Of a DNA stretch of 64,000 bases, positions 24,397 to 35,527 are shown piece by piece (positions within the stretch are counted from its first letter, which is position 1; each line of letters starts with the position of its first letter). Made by a program: the position numbers and the translations under genes. A model generated the notes under the pieces. That model was given only the letters and a program-made list of their open reading frames with translations, did no database searches and had not been told where the DNA came from. Source of the stretch: Trichinella spiralis (lineage: Eukaryota > Nematoda > Enoplea > Trichinellida > Trichinellidae); assembly GCA_000181795.3 (NCBI GenBank), contig CM012955.1:4706609-4770608 (forward strand). The letters are read 5' to 3'.

Positions 24397-27300
24397 ATGT
24401 CCCGCTTTGGAACTACAGTAAGAATATTTTTGTTTAATAATTTTCATATTATAATGATAATTTACAACGGCAACATTTTATTTCTTTGCTTTCGTTTCAT
24501 ATTATTTTTCGTTGTTAATTGATGAATTATTGAAAAATGCTTTTGATTTTTTCTTCCATTTTAATTCTCTCCACTTGCTAGCTTTGAAAAAATTTAAGAT
24601 TGAGCATTGTTGAAAAATAATTTCTTCATAATTTTATTTTAATTTCAAAAAATTATTTGTTTTCTCATATTTAATTCAGCGAGTGTTTTTCGTATGGTTG
24701 TTATTTTTTCTTTCCATCTCTAACTCTCTTACTCTTGCTCTCTTTTGCTTTCTTTCTCCTCCTCCTCCTCCTCCTCCTCCTCACTCCATCTACATTTTTG
24801 CTTTGCTGCGTTGCTACTTTTCCATCTGTCTTTTCTTTTCTTTTTTCTCACTCAATTTCTAGACGTAAATTATTAACTTGCATTAACAGCCGCCTTCCAA
24901 TTGCTCCGGAAAATTGCACTATTTGCTTCTTTCATTTTGAAATCCTTTACAGATTATTCACTCACTCATAAAGCAATGCCATTCAGTGTTTTCTTATCAA
25001 TATTATTATTTTTAACCGAAAAATATTTACACTGCAGTTGAATTAATGCTCACGCATCACAATCAGTAATTAATGCTTGCGTCTATATATACATCTATAC
25101 TAACATGCAAGCAACATATTTGTAACTGGCGTATTAATTTGCAACAGTGCAATTCGTGATGTTTCACTTAACGTTGTGGGTGTAAATTTTTGCAAATTAC
25201 CGACAAACACTTATTCAACATGTAAATGAAATTTATTGGATTTTTTAGTTGAAAATATTTTTTCCAATTCTATCATTTGCATGTATAAAATGTCTTGTTT
25301 CATAACTGGGAATTGGATTTAATTTTATAATAAAAATGCTTTGGGCGAAAAAAAATTACTTGTAAAGCAATTTTTTTCATTTAAATGCTCCAGTTTAATC
25401 ACCAATGGCAGATGGTTTTAAAGCTATGCATGCGAGCAATAAATGCGTTGAAATGATGGCAATTTTGTGCTGTGAGAGACAGCTAAGAGAAGTTGTAAAA
25501 TATTTGATGAATTTTTCTTTTTATACGTTAAAAGAGAATCTCTTTCGTGATATTGGAGGTAATTTTACATCACTGAACTATATATATATGTCTATATCTA
25601 TAAATGTAATTAGTTTTCAAAAACTTTGAAAGACTTTTTTTGCAAACACCATTACACGCATGTTTAACTGCTCAAGACTAGCCATGTGTTGTTTTATTGG
25701 ATAATTTTCTGCAAATGCAGTTACAACACAGAATGCTTTTTCTCTGTAGTTCAAGTAAGTGAATAAATCTGGCATTGAAGAAATGCTTGCATGTGGTTTT
25801 TTTAATTCAAAAAAAGTGCGCGTTTTTTTGAATGATTTGTTAATAATTATAAATCCGCAGATTGTCAGTTGCGTCATTGTAATCTTGTGGAAATTGTTTT
25901 ACTTGAAAAAAAACGATCAATCTGATAAAGCAGATTTAGTTTCTGTATACGTCAGCTGACAAATTGTTCATCTGAGTGGAGTGGGAATTTCTGTCAGATG
26001 TTGAGAAATGTGCCTTGATCACCTCCATTTCCGGCACAGCTGGTGCGTTGGCAGAGCAAACTTCAATCAGTGGATTAGAAATTGTTTTCTTTATACCATT
26101 ACGTAGCTTTCGATGATATTAGCATCTTTATCTTCCATGGTTGTTTTGTTTTCTTTTTGTTTTACAGTCTTATTAATTTTTGGAAATTCATATTTGCAAA
26201 GTTTTACAAAAAAAGAAGAGATAATATTTTATTCGCACATGAAATGAATTAATTGAGAATCAACAACACGTGTTAAGAATGAAACATCCGAATTGATTAT
26301 AAAATGATCTGTTTGTTATTAAAAAATATGAAATTATTTATTTATAAATTATCAAAGTTACTAGGATAGATTTTATTGATGTTTCGTATAAACTACTTAA
26401 AATTATCATGTTTTCCACTTACTTTAAACGTCAATTGACTGCTTCAACTTAATGTGCGCGTGTCATCTGACTAAGTGTCATGTGCTACTCGGTGGCAATC
26501 GATCATATCCTGCGGCTTTTGCTTTTTCCAAACCGCTGAATATGCATATGTATATATGTATAAATCAGTTGATATTTTCAGATTGTTGAATAAGAAAAAA
26601 GTTCTTTTTAATCAGTACTGTTGACGCTCAGTTTATTGATAATTTTTCAACTTTTCTTCTTATATTTAAAATTTCAAAATTCTGCTCTTCTGTTATAATT
26701 AATATCATGTTTTGATAAATTCAATTCGTGTCAATTTTTTCATACCTTTTTTTATTTGAGCTTCATAATTTGGAAATTATTTTATAAAGTAAACTTTCCA
26801 ATCTTAAAATGATTGCTTTAAATTAAAATATTTTAGCACCTAGTACAAGTGATCATTGTGATTTGTGAGTTTGGATTTTGCATTTCATTTTCATGCAATA
26901 GTGCAATATAATAATAATTCAAACATATTTCAAACTTTATAATAATTTAGTCTAAGTGCAATGGCTTTCAACTGCTAAAGTCTTTGTTCAAGCGGAGGTG
27001 ATTACTTTCTGTTGTAGCATATTATCATCATTAGCATATATATTTTGATTGACCCAACTGTTTGGTGTGATCAGTAACCGATTTTTGAAATTTAAATTTA
27101 AATTTAAGCGCAAATTTTCCAAACTACACCAAGAAATGTTTTCAAACACGTGCTTTTGCAAGCTGCAAATCATTGCATATTCTTTGATTGGAATGTTGGT
27201 TGTTTTTACGTTGCTTCAGACCAAAAAGTCAAGCAATATTTTACCTCTTTTCGGTTGTTTTGCGCCTCAATTCCAACTAGTTATATTGAATTGCAAAATT

Positions 27301-30300
27301 GTGTGTAACAGGCAAATTTTATCTTCAATAATAATAATAATAAGCAGTTGATTTTTGTTCGAACAAATAAATATATGCTTGTTTGTCAGTAGGGAAGTTC
27401 AATTCAGTGTTGCATAATTTTTGCTGTTTGTTTATTGAATAAGGCCATTACGCTAGTTGCTAGTTCAGTTCAGTTCTAGTAGCGTCCATTCTGGAAAGAT
27501 TAAAATAGCTTGAATATTTGAGCTGGATTTTTTTGCGTAGCTATTTAAATGAACGCATGTTTATTTTAGAAAAAAAGCAAATGCTTAATAAAATGAAGAA
27601 TTAGAAGCAATAACGTCGTCATTGTACTAATTTTTCCAGTTTCAATTTCAGTAACTTGCTTCTATACAATGGTGGTTGGTTTTGTTTTGTTATGTTTTGT
27701 TCATGTCATCTTTTTTTTTGGTATGATTTAAAATTTCATTTAAAAATATGACGAACACCAATTATCCATCATCTGTATGTGTAAAAATTTACATGCAGTG
27801 CAAATTTTTATCTGACACGATCAGTAGAAATTCATATTCATGAAAGTAGCTGGAAAGATTTACATTAATTTACTTTTTCTCATCTGAGCTAAGAAAAAAT
27901 CCAATCTTAATTGTACTGAAGCAGAAGTTGCATTTGCAGGACTATAATTCGTTGCCAAGAAAGTTTCATGGATACAATGAGTCACCGCGTTATCATTACG
28001 TAAGTGCAGTTTTATTCACCGCTTATTGTGAATTAATAAAAATGTCTTTGCAGCTTAGCGATCATGCAGTGTCAAGAGATTATGACTCAAGCCGTTTTTT
28101 GGGCGATTCTTTGACAACAAGTGTTCCACCGCGTCGCTCTTCAACTGGCTATAGTAATTTGGATCCAGGTTTCAGCTCGAATTATCTGCACAGTTCATAT
28201 GGAAATTTACTTGCAAGCACACCAATTGCAAGTCAAAAAAAATACAACTACAGCTTTGAAAACATTCGAGACAAGTAAGGGAGGGCTTTTTTTTTAAATT
28301 TTAAATCAAACGAATGACAAACAGACAATACATACAAACATATATCGGTGTAAATATTTATGAAATCAAGTTATTAAAATTACACGAATTTTATACATTG
28401 AGTTTATATTATTTTTTAAATAATTTTCTGTTATTTTATTTTATTTTATTTTATTTTGCTATACCTTATACAGTTATTCGAATGCAAAATGAAGATTCAT
28501 TTTTAAGATATAATGAATATAGTCCACGAAAGTCAACATATTCGTTGCATTCTACTTCATCAAATCATCGTAATTACTCACCTTCTCATTATGGTAGCCG
28601 ACTGACTCCTACCCGTACTGTTTGGAATACGCATCATGCTGATTTATCCCCTCCTGTATGGTCAAGGCAGTCTCCTAGTGCGGAATCAGTGAAGACAAGG
28701 TTATCTTCAGAAAACGAGACGTCTTCTTCTCAAACGACGAGCAGTACTCGAGGAAATGTTGCACAAGATTCAACATTCAAACATACTGATCATGAATCAT
28801 CTGAAAAGTTGCATACAGATCCGTCAGAATGTAGAGAGACAAATTCTGTCAAAGAGACATCGTCTTCATCTAGTTGTGAGAATAGCAGTTCTGAAAAGAA
28901 AGCTCGTTTATCTAGTGAAGAAGAAGAAGAAGAAGAAGAGGATTATCATTTTGATCAAACTATTGGTACTGAGTTGATATCAAAAGATGCTGATGATCCG
29001 AGTCAAGCAAGTTACAACTCAGCGGCATCCCAAGGTTCAGATCTGAACAAAAGTGAAGAAGCTAATGATGCTGACAGTGTAAAATATTCTGAAAGTGCAT
29101 CATATGAAAGTGGATTATCACATGGTACACCACCTTGGCAACAGTTTTGCGACTATGAATACGCAACAGAAAGTGATGAAGAAAAAGGTGGTGATGATGA
29201 TGAATCTGGAAAAGGTGATGAAAATGTGAATCAGTTTTATCATCTTTGTGTATTAGAAGATGAAGAAGAATCTGCAGAACCAGCAAAAAATAATACAGCC
29301 GATATCTCTGCTGATAACACATATGTAGCCCCTCCTTGGGAACAGTTTTGCGATTACGGTTTATCACAAGAAGAAGATGACGAAGAAGACGAAGATGATG
29401 AAAAGAAAACATCTGAAAAAAGCAAAGATGACGGCACACAGAATCTTTCCACTTACGATCCATCTGTTTGGAATCAGTTTTGTGACTACTCCATTTCACA
29501 AGCTGAAGAGGATGAGCAGCTGGAAAAGTTGGAGGTGGAAGACAGTGAAAAATCTTCTACTTCTTCTATACCTCCATGGCAACAGTTTTGTGATTACAAC
29601 ATGTCAGCGGATGAAGAAGTGGAAAACACATCTGCAAGCGATGCTTCTAACGCGTGGCGACAGTTTTGTGATTACGATGAAAATACAGCAGTGCCAAAAA
29701 TTGACATCCAGTTAGCCGAAGACAAAGAGCAGATACATCAAAAACAAAGTGGGGACGATGCAGACCATTTGAAAGTAGCAGCAGTTCCAACAGCCAGTGA
29801 ATCTGAAGACACTACTGATGATGAAATGCCAACACCCGTCCGACGCATCAGTCAAGTGCAGATGCTTTCTTTGTCACCATCTAATTCCAGTTATGCGGGG
29901 TTTTCATCATCAGACTATGACTCAGATTACGAGACGAGCTTAGACAGCCGAGATAAGAAATATCCCATTTTTATGCTAAAACAGGAACAGCCTGAAGAAC
30001 GAGGTCGGGTAGAGCCGCATCTAGCTCAACCAGCGCCTGTGTTCAGCATTACACTTGATTACAGTGAGTGCACAGATGAAGATGAAGCGGAAGAAGAGGC
30101 GGAAGGTGATGAAGAGGAAGTATCTGAATATGAAGATCTGAGTGATCGTGAATACAGTGACGACGATATGGTTATGAAAAGTGCTTTGACTTCATCAGAT
30201 TACAGTGATCAGTTTTGGACGTTGCAAGGTGAGCATCCCGAAACAACGGGTCTTACAACAGATGACGAAGATTTGGCTGTTTCTATGAGAACTTCTCCAA

Positions 30301-32731
30301 TCAGTAATGACAACCATGCAGAGTTAAAGCAGCCCAGCAAAACTGCTTCACCCGTACCGAGCACAGTTGAGGACGAATCCAAGTTGTTGATGCAGTATGC
30401 GGATAAATTACACGTGAATGACAATGAAGCGCTGGCCAGTTTCACCTACGAGCAACCGCCAGCGTTGCACATAGCATCCGTAGGCGAACTGCAAAGTGAC
30501 CGAGCATTATTAACGCAAACCTGCCAGCCTAGAGTTGGAATTGCAGAGAAATATGACGATGGACCTGAACGAGTTTCCGAAATGGCAACTGTAAATTGCT
30601 CAAAAAGTGAAGAGCCAAAAATAAGTTTGACAGAAATTGAGCAAAAGCTGCAATATGCTAAGCAGATAGAAGAGCGATGGCCTAGTCATTGGGCTGACAG
30701 GTACGAATGGCGCCGTCCATCCGTTTGCATGGCGATCCGGCGTGTTGCCAAAGGCGTTGCGGAGGTGGCCCGTGTGGCGCCAAAAATTCAATTTCACTTC
30801 GCCGATTTGAAATTGAACCTTCGGCGTGCGTCAGTTTGCCAGCACGAAATCAAATTCGTCTTCCCAGAGTTGTACAAACCGAAGAAACCGTCACTGGCTC
30901 TGGCACGTCTGTCCGTGGTGCCGAAGCAGCCACTGAACACAGCCATCTTGGCAATACAGCCCATTATTCGACGCTCGGAACGTCGAGACAGTCGAATTCC
31001 AGCTACAACTGCTGCAGATGTTGCTGAACAGCGGTCGCAGGCTAGTAGAAAAAAATCACTGATGATTGAGCGGATGAGTGAGAAGTTCAAAGACGGCCCT
31101 CCGGCGCCACTGTTGCCAAGTGTCAGCACAGCCCCGGTGCCGAAGCAGGCACCAAAATCAGAAGAGCCCAGTTTTGAGCAGCAATTGGAAGAGTTGCGCC
31201 GTAAAATGCACCTAGGTGCTAGTCAGTTTTCCGAGCAAGCGAAAAGTCTGAGTCGTGGTATTGGTGAAGGAACCTCGAGCCGCAAGCTTGCAGCTCAGAG
31301 TGAAGTAACCCGTTCTCTGATGAGCGAGGCGACAAATTTACGCCAGAAAGCTTCTGAACAGTGCGAACAGTTGAAACAGTCTAAGTTGGACAAAAACCAG
31401 AGCATCTCTTCTGACAAGAGCAGAACCGCTCGAGCGGTTCCAAGTTCTACATCAGAAATTGCGGAAAATGAGGCGAAATCGCTTGAATCACCGAAATCAG
31501 TTCCGACAGACACTCGCAAGTCCACAACAACAATCAGGCAACCCCAGAAAGTTGCTTCTCCGTTTTTTCATAAGGAAAAGCAAGAAGTTATGGCAAATCA
31601 AGAATTGGAGCGATCCAAAGAAGCGTTGAATCGTAAAAGGCAAGAGTTGAAAGCTGCCGAAGCTGCAAAAGCTGCCGTTGGTAAGGCCAAAGAAGCAGAA
31701 GTTTCACCATTAGCGACTACTGATGGTCACGCTAAATCAGTGGAACAAGCGAAGCAGCCGACTGGTGTTGCTTCTGTGGACGTTGGAAAACAACGACCGA
31801 CTGAATCGGCAGCACAGTTGGAACAATCTACAATAGCTTCGAAGCGAACAACCGCCGGATGCAGTCCCGTTCCGGCCACTGCCCAACCCAAGCAGATGGT
31901 TGCTGTGGGTAAACAGAAACCCGTGGCCCAAGTAGCCCAAGTGCAAAAATCATCAATCAAACGTGGTGAAATGGTCGATCAGGGTAGTGCTTCCGATGTG
32001 AAAATTCACAGCACACCCGTGAAAGATGAAGCAACTGTTATTAGGCAGGCCAAGCAGCCAGTCTATGCTCAGCTAGTGGGAATTCGAGGATCTGATGTAA
32101 AGCAACAAGCTCAAGTAGTAGTACCGAAATTGCCTCTGACAAAACCGTTCAAATGGAAACGTCCCAAAGCGAAATCGCATCACCGTCGTAACAATCGCCT
32201 CATCAGTTCGTTGCGTGACATTGATGAACTTCTCGGTTTGAAAAATCGAATCAAAACTTTCGATCAGTTCGAAGTGTTTCTGGGCAATTGTGCGAAAGAT
32301 ATCCGCCGACGTGAACAAAATGTCCCACCCAACGGTGCTGCGATGTGGTCGCCGAGAAAAATTTACATTTATGCCGATGCTGTTGATGCGGATGTTGTCT
32401 TCTACAGTAGAAAAGATTTGCAACAGCTTTTGGAATTGTTCAGCCCTTCTAGCAAAATCACGTTCAATTATGATTTTTCCGAGAAAACAAAGCCAACTTC
32501 GAAATGGGCTAATCACTCTTCCAACGTTGGTCGGCTACAAAACAGAGGAATTTCAAAAAGCAAGGTAAGCTTTGTTATTTTATTTTTCTGCACTTTTCCG
32601 CATTTTTTGCAAAAAATAACTTATAAACAACAAGCAAAGTGATGGTTTTGTATTGGGTTTTTTTCTTCATCCAGTCCAAGAGGGTAGAAAACGGTTTGCT
32701 TGGGAAAAAAGTGTATTTGCACATTCGATGA
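24397..32731 (+). CDS. Large acidic protein with W-x-Q-F-C-D-Y repeats, unknown function
   Basis: Exons 24397-24417, 27940-27999, 28054-28274, 28508-32564 and probably 32675-32731 join in phase (about 1471 aa). Residues 1-170 are rich in Ser, Tyr and Arg (SPRKSTYS type). Residues about 200-500 are strongly acidic and hold five copies of W-[QENR]-Q-F-C-D-Y with Trp at about 311, 378, 422, 458 and 484, plus a degenerate copy (NQFYHLC) near 342. Most are preceded by PP or AP and followed by an acidic run. Residues about 820-910 contain WPSHWADRYEW and two RR-[PA]-S-V-C motifs. The rest is charged and low-complexity, with a more ordered end (FDQFEVFLGNCAKDIRRRE, RKIYIYADAVDADVVFY). No signal peptide, membrane segment or named domain is visible. 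The 28508 acceptor (TTTTTAAG) was chosen because the nearer CAG at 28473 leads to an early stop. I do not recognise a family; a scaffold or cytoskeletal role is only a guess. Confidence 0.72.
24756..24782 (+). repeat. (CTC)n microsatellite
   Basis: About nine CTC units inside a long T/C-rich stretch in the first intron of the W-x-Q-F-C-D-Y gene. It explains the Leu-rich plus-strand frame there. Confidence 0.9.
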
Positions 32732-34880
32732 GCAAACATCTAATTCATCAAATGACATTCAGTATTTGTTGTTTGTAGAAAATGGCTAATTTAGTTGTTG
32801 TGTGAACGTGATTGTGTAACTTCATTGTTCAATTGACATTTGACTACTTGACAAAGTTTCCAACAATTTATACAAAATGATTGTTCATTTTTATAGCCAA
32901 TGATTCAGAGCATAAAAATGGGGGGGGTTTGTGTTGAGAATTATTCTCTTTGAAAACGAACCTATATTTTTGCATAAAATGGTGCCGCCACTTTTAATTA
33001 AAAAAGTAATAATAGCAGCAAGTCGCTTAGTATATACTACGCACGTGATTGTGAAGATTGTCGAATATGCAGCAGCTTTTCCGCTGCTTTCATTTGATGC
33101 TTGTTGGCATAGGTGGATTTTTATATATTTGCGGTGTCTTGACGGAATAAGGAAAATGGAAATAACCAGTTGCATGCACAGCAGTATTTAAAAGTGAAAA
33201 CAGCAATTGCGGGTCCTGTTTGTGAATTGTGTAAAACTTGTATTATACTCATGTAGCCAGCTTTTTGTCTAATGTGTTTGTTGTTGTTGTTTTACGTGAG
33301 GCTACTTCCTTCCATTTTCTGGACCGGTAGTTTGCGTCAAAATTTTCCAACAATAGAGAACAACGTTTTTCTTTTTTAAATTGAAGTAAATTCAAATTTA
33401 AAGTAAATCATATTGTCACGCAGTTGTCAATATCTATTTCATGTTATATACACACTTGCTTGGCTTGTTCTTGTACTCTTGGTTTTTTATTTAAAATGAT
33501 CTCAACAACTTTGAATTTTCCCATAGAAAAGCATATATATATATATATATATATGTTTGAGAAACAAAGGAAAAATACATCAAAGAAAATGCATTTTAAA
33601 ATTATCAACATCTGCGTTCTTATCAGTCAATGTTTGTCATTACAATTTTTGAATCGAATTTTAATTCACTAATGCTATTTGGCATAGGATGACAATGAAA
33701 TGACATTTGATTTAAATTTAGTTTTGTGCACTGTTTTAAATTTTAAAAAATAATCTAGAAGCAAATTTTTCTGTGCGTATTTGGAAAGCAAGCAACTCAA
33801 CTCTGCCTGTGTTCTTGTGTGTAGGGTTGGTTCAGGGGGGGTGGGGGGTGGTTGGAATAATTAATTTGGACTTTTGAAATTCATTTTGCGCAAGCTGAAA
33901 ATTTTGACAAGCAGCTACGCTAATATATTTTATTGAAAGTTCAATATAAAGTATTAAAAGCAGCGTGAGAGTGAATTATTTATTACGCATGACTTTGTTT
34001 TTCAAGTGCATCAAACGATGCAATTTGCAAAAATGTTTCCATCAATAATGAAAAGGCGTCACTGTCGCCGTTACTGAATGACACTATTCATTTTCATTCT
34101 TTCAATAAATATTTCTTCTTTTTCCCATTTCATTCTGCACACAAGCATTATGTAATTTCAAGTCAACATGAAAGTGAAAAATACATTTTGACTGAAATAT
34201 TCATTTGCTAATATTTTTTCCTGTCATTTTGTGATCAAAATATATTCAACAATGAAAGAATTTATTGACCGTATATATATAAATATATTTTTCCCACTTA
34301 TTGATGTACTTTTATTTTGTAAAATTGGTTATTCAAAGTGAAAATTAATTCAAACCGGTACCTTAATTTTGCATTAAATATATGATATAGAAGGGTAATC
34401 AGACGCGTTAAAATCTAGTCAAACATTGAACAGCTTGTCATATTAGAGCAATCTCCAATTTGGTCATTGCACTTATTATTTTTCAAATGCGAATCAAAAC
34501 GGTGTTGAAAGATAACAAAAGAAGTACTGTTTTCTACTGTGAACTGATTTTGAGGAAACTTTTTTCCCCAAACAATTCATCTGCAATGTAGGCTGGATGA
34601 AAGTGTCGAATTTTGGAAAACAGAGGAGCTCATTTTGTCATGCAAAACATTGTGCATTGAATTTCAGTGTCAGCGATGATGAATGAATGACTGTGCAAAA
34701 GGACCCATTGTAACTTTCTTTTGTTGTACTTGATTTTTTAAATGACTACTGTAAAATAATGGAGAGTGCAACGATGAAGTGGACGTCCAAGTGCTGACCA
34801 TTGGGCGTTCAGTTCCCACGGTGCTATCTGGTGGTGCGGCTGACGTTTTGGTTTTTCTTTTTTAACCCGAAGCTGCTCGT
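32732..34880. other. Intergenic between the W-x-Q-F-C-D-Y gene and the formin
   Basis: AT-rich spacer with no gene seen. It holds a TA run at about 33533-33554 and a G-rich tract at 33823-33855. Overlapping 86- and 94-codon frames on opposite strands at 32891-33191 have no splice context or family features and are probably chance. Confidence 0.45.
33823..33855 (+). other. G-rich tract, possible G-quadruplex
   Basis: Runs of three, seven and six G residues in close succession (GGGTTGGTTCAGGGGGGGTG and on) meet the loose pattern for a G-quadruplex. It lies in AT-rich intergenic DNA about 1.7 kb upstream of the formin start. No function can be read from sequence. Confidence 0.3.
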
Positions 34881-35527
34881 CCGTGGTTACTTTATTGTTG
34901 TTTATTGGTAACAAAGTTGCAGCTACTGAGAGTCGGGTTAGCAGGCCGACTAACCAACAACTGCTTGTTGCTGCTAGCTGTGGTGTTGCTTGCTGGCTTG
35001 TTGTGCAGAGCAGGCAGGCAGGCAGGCGCGCGCGTAATCGGCATTTTGTTGCTTTCTACTACCACTTCTACTACTACTACTACTACTACTACTACCAATA
35101 TTATACTATTGCTGCTACTGCTGCTGGCAGTTTCTCTTCTGCGTCTAAAATAAGTGACAGCTGTTTCGCCTGGAGCGCAAAACGTTGCGCGAAAACACGA
35201 AGCTAGTTTGTGTGATTCGAAGAAGCCAGACGGGGCATCATCGTTGGTTGGTTCGTTGGTTCGTGTGTTCAATTAATTAGCTGAGTGGAGAGGAATTTTT
35301 CAATCAAAACGCGCCTCACTTACAGCAGCCCCTGCCGCCAGTTTGACCTTTGCATAAAGGTTGCTGCGGTCGCGACCGCTTGACATCTGCACAGCGTGGC
35401 CACTACTGTATTTTTGGACAGTGGGCAGTTTTTCAGGTGACGGACGCATCGTCACGGCTGTATTACTAGTATTATTGTTGCCATCAGTGCTGACCGCTCG
35501 CTCGAGCCAGATTAGCGCAAAACAGTG
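34881..35527 (+). promoter_or_regulatory. GC-richer upstream region of the formin gene
   Basis: This block, directly upstream of the formin ATG at 35528, is much less AT-rich than its surroundings, has CpG dinucleotides, and contains a (CTA)n tract at about 35050-35096. It most likely holds the core promoter and 5' UTR. Long frames on both strands here are products of the trinucleotide repeats and composition. Confidence 0.4.
35055..35096 (+). repeat. (CTA)n microsatellite
   Basis: Near-perfect CTA/ACT repeat in the upstream region of the formin gene. Confidence 0.9.

Noticed and set aside
24735-24971. 78-codon Leu/Phe-rich frame that looks like a membrane protein.
   Set aside because: It is a translation of a T/C-rich intronic tract with a (CTC)n microsatellite.
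28314-28507. The long frame of the W-x-Q-F-C-D-Y gene can be extended upstream to an ATG at 28314.
   Set aside because: The added residues are Phe/Leu/Tyr-rich translation of an AT-rich intron, and exon 3 joins in phase at 28508.
29062-29499. 145-codon His/Leu-rich minus-strand frame.
   Set aside because: It is the antisense shadow of the acidic repeat exon on the plus strand.
32891-33191. Overlapping 94- and 86-codon frames on opposite strands.
   Set aside because: Neither has splice sites, a recognisable family or supporting composition. Mutual antisense frames of this size are expected by chance.
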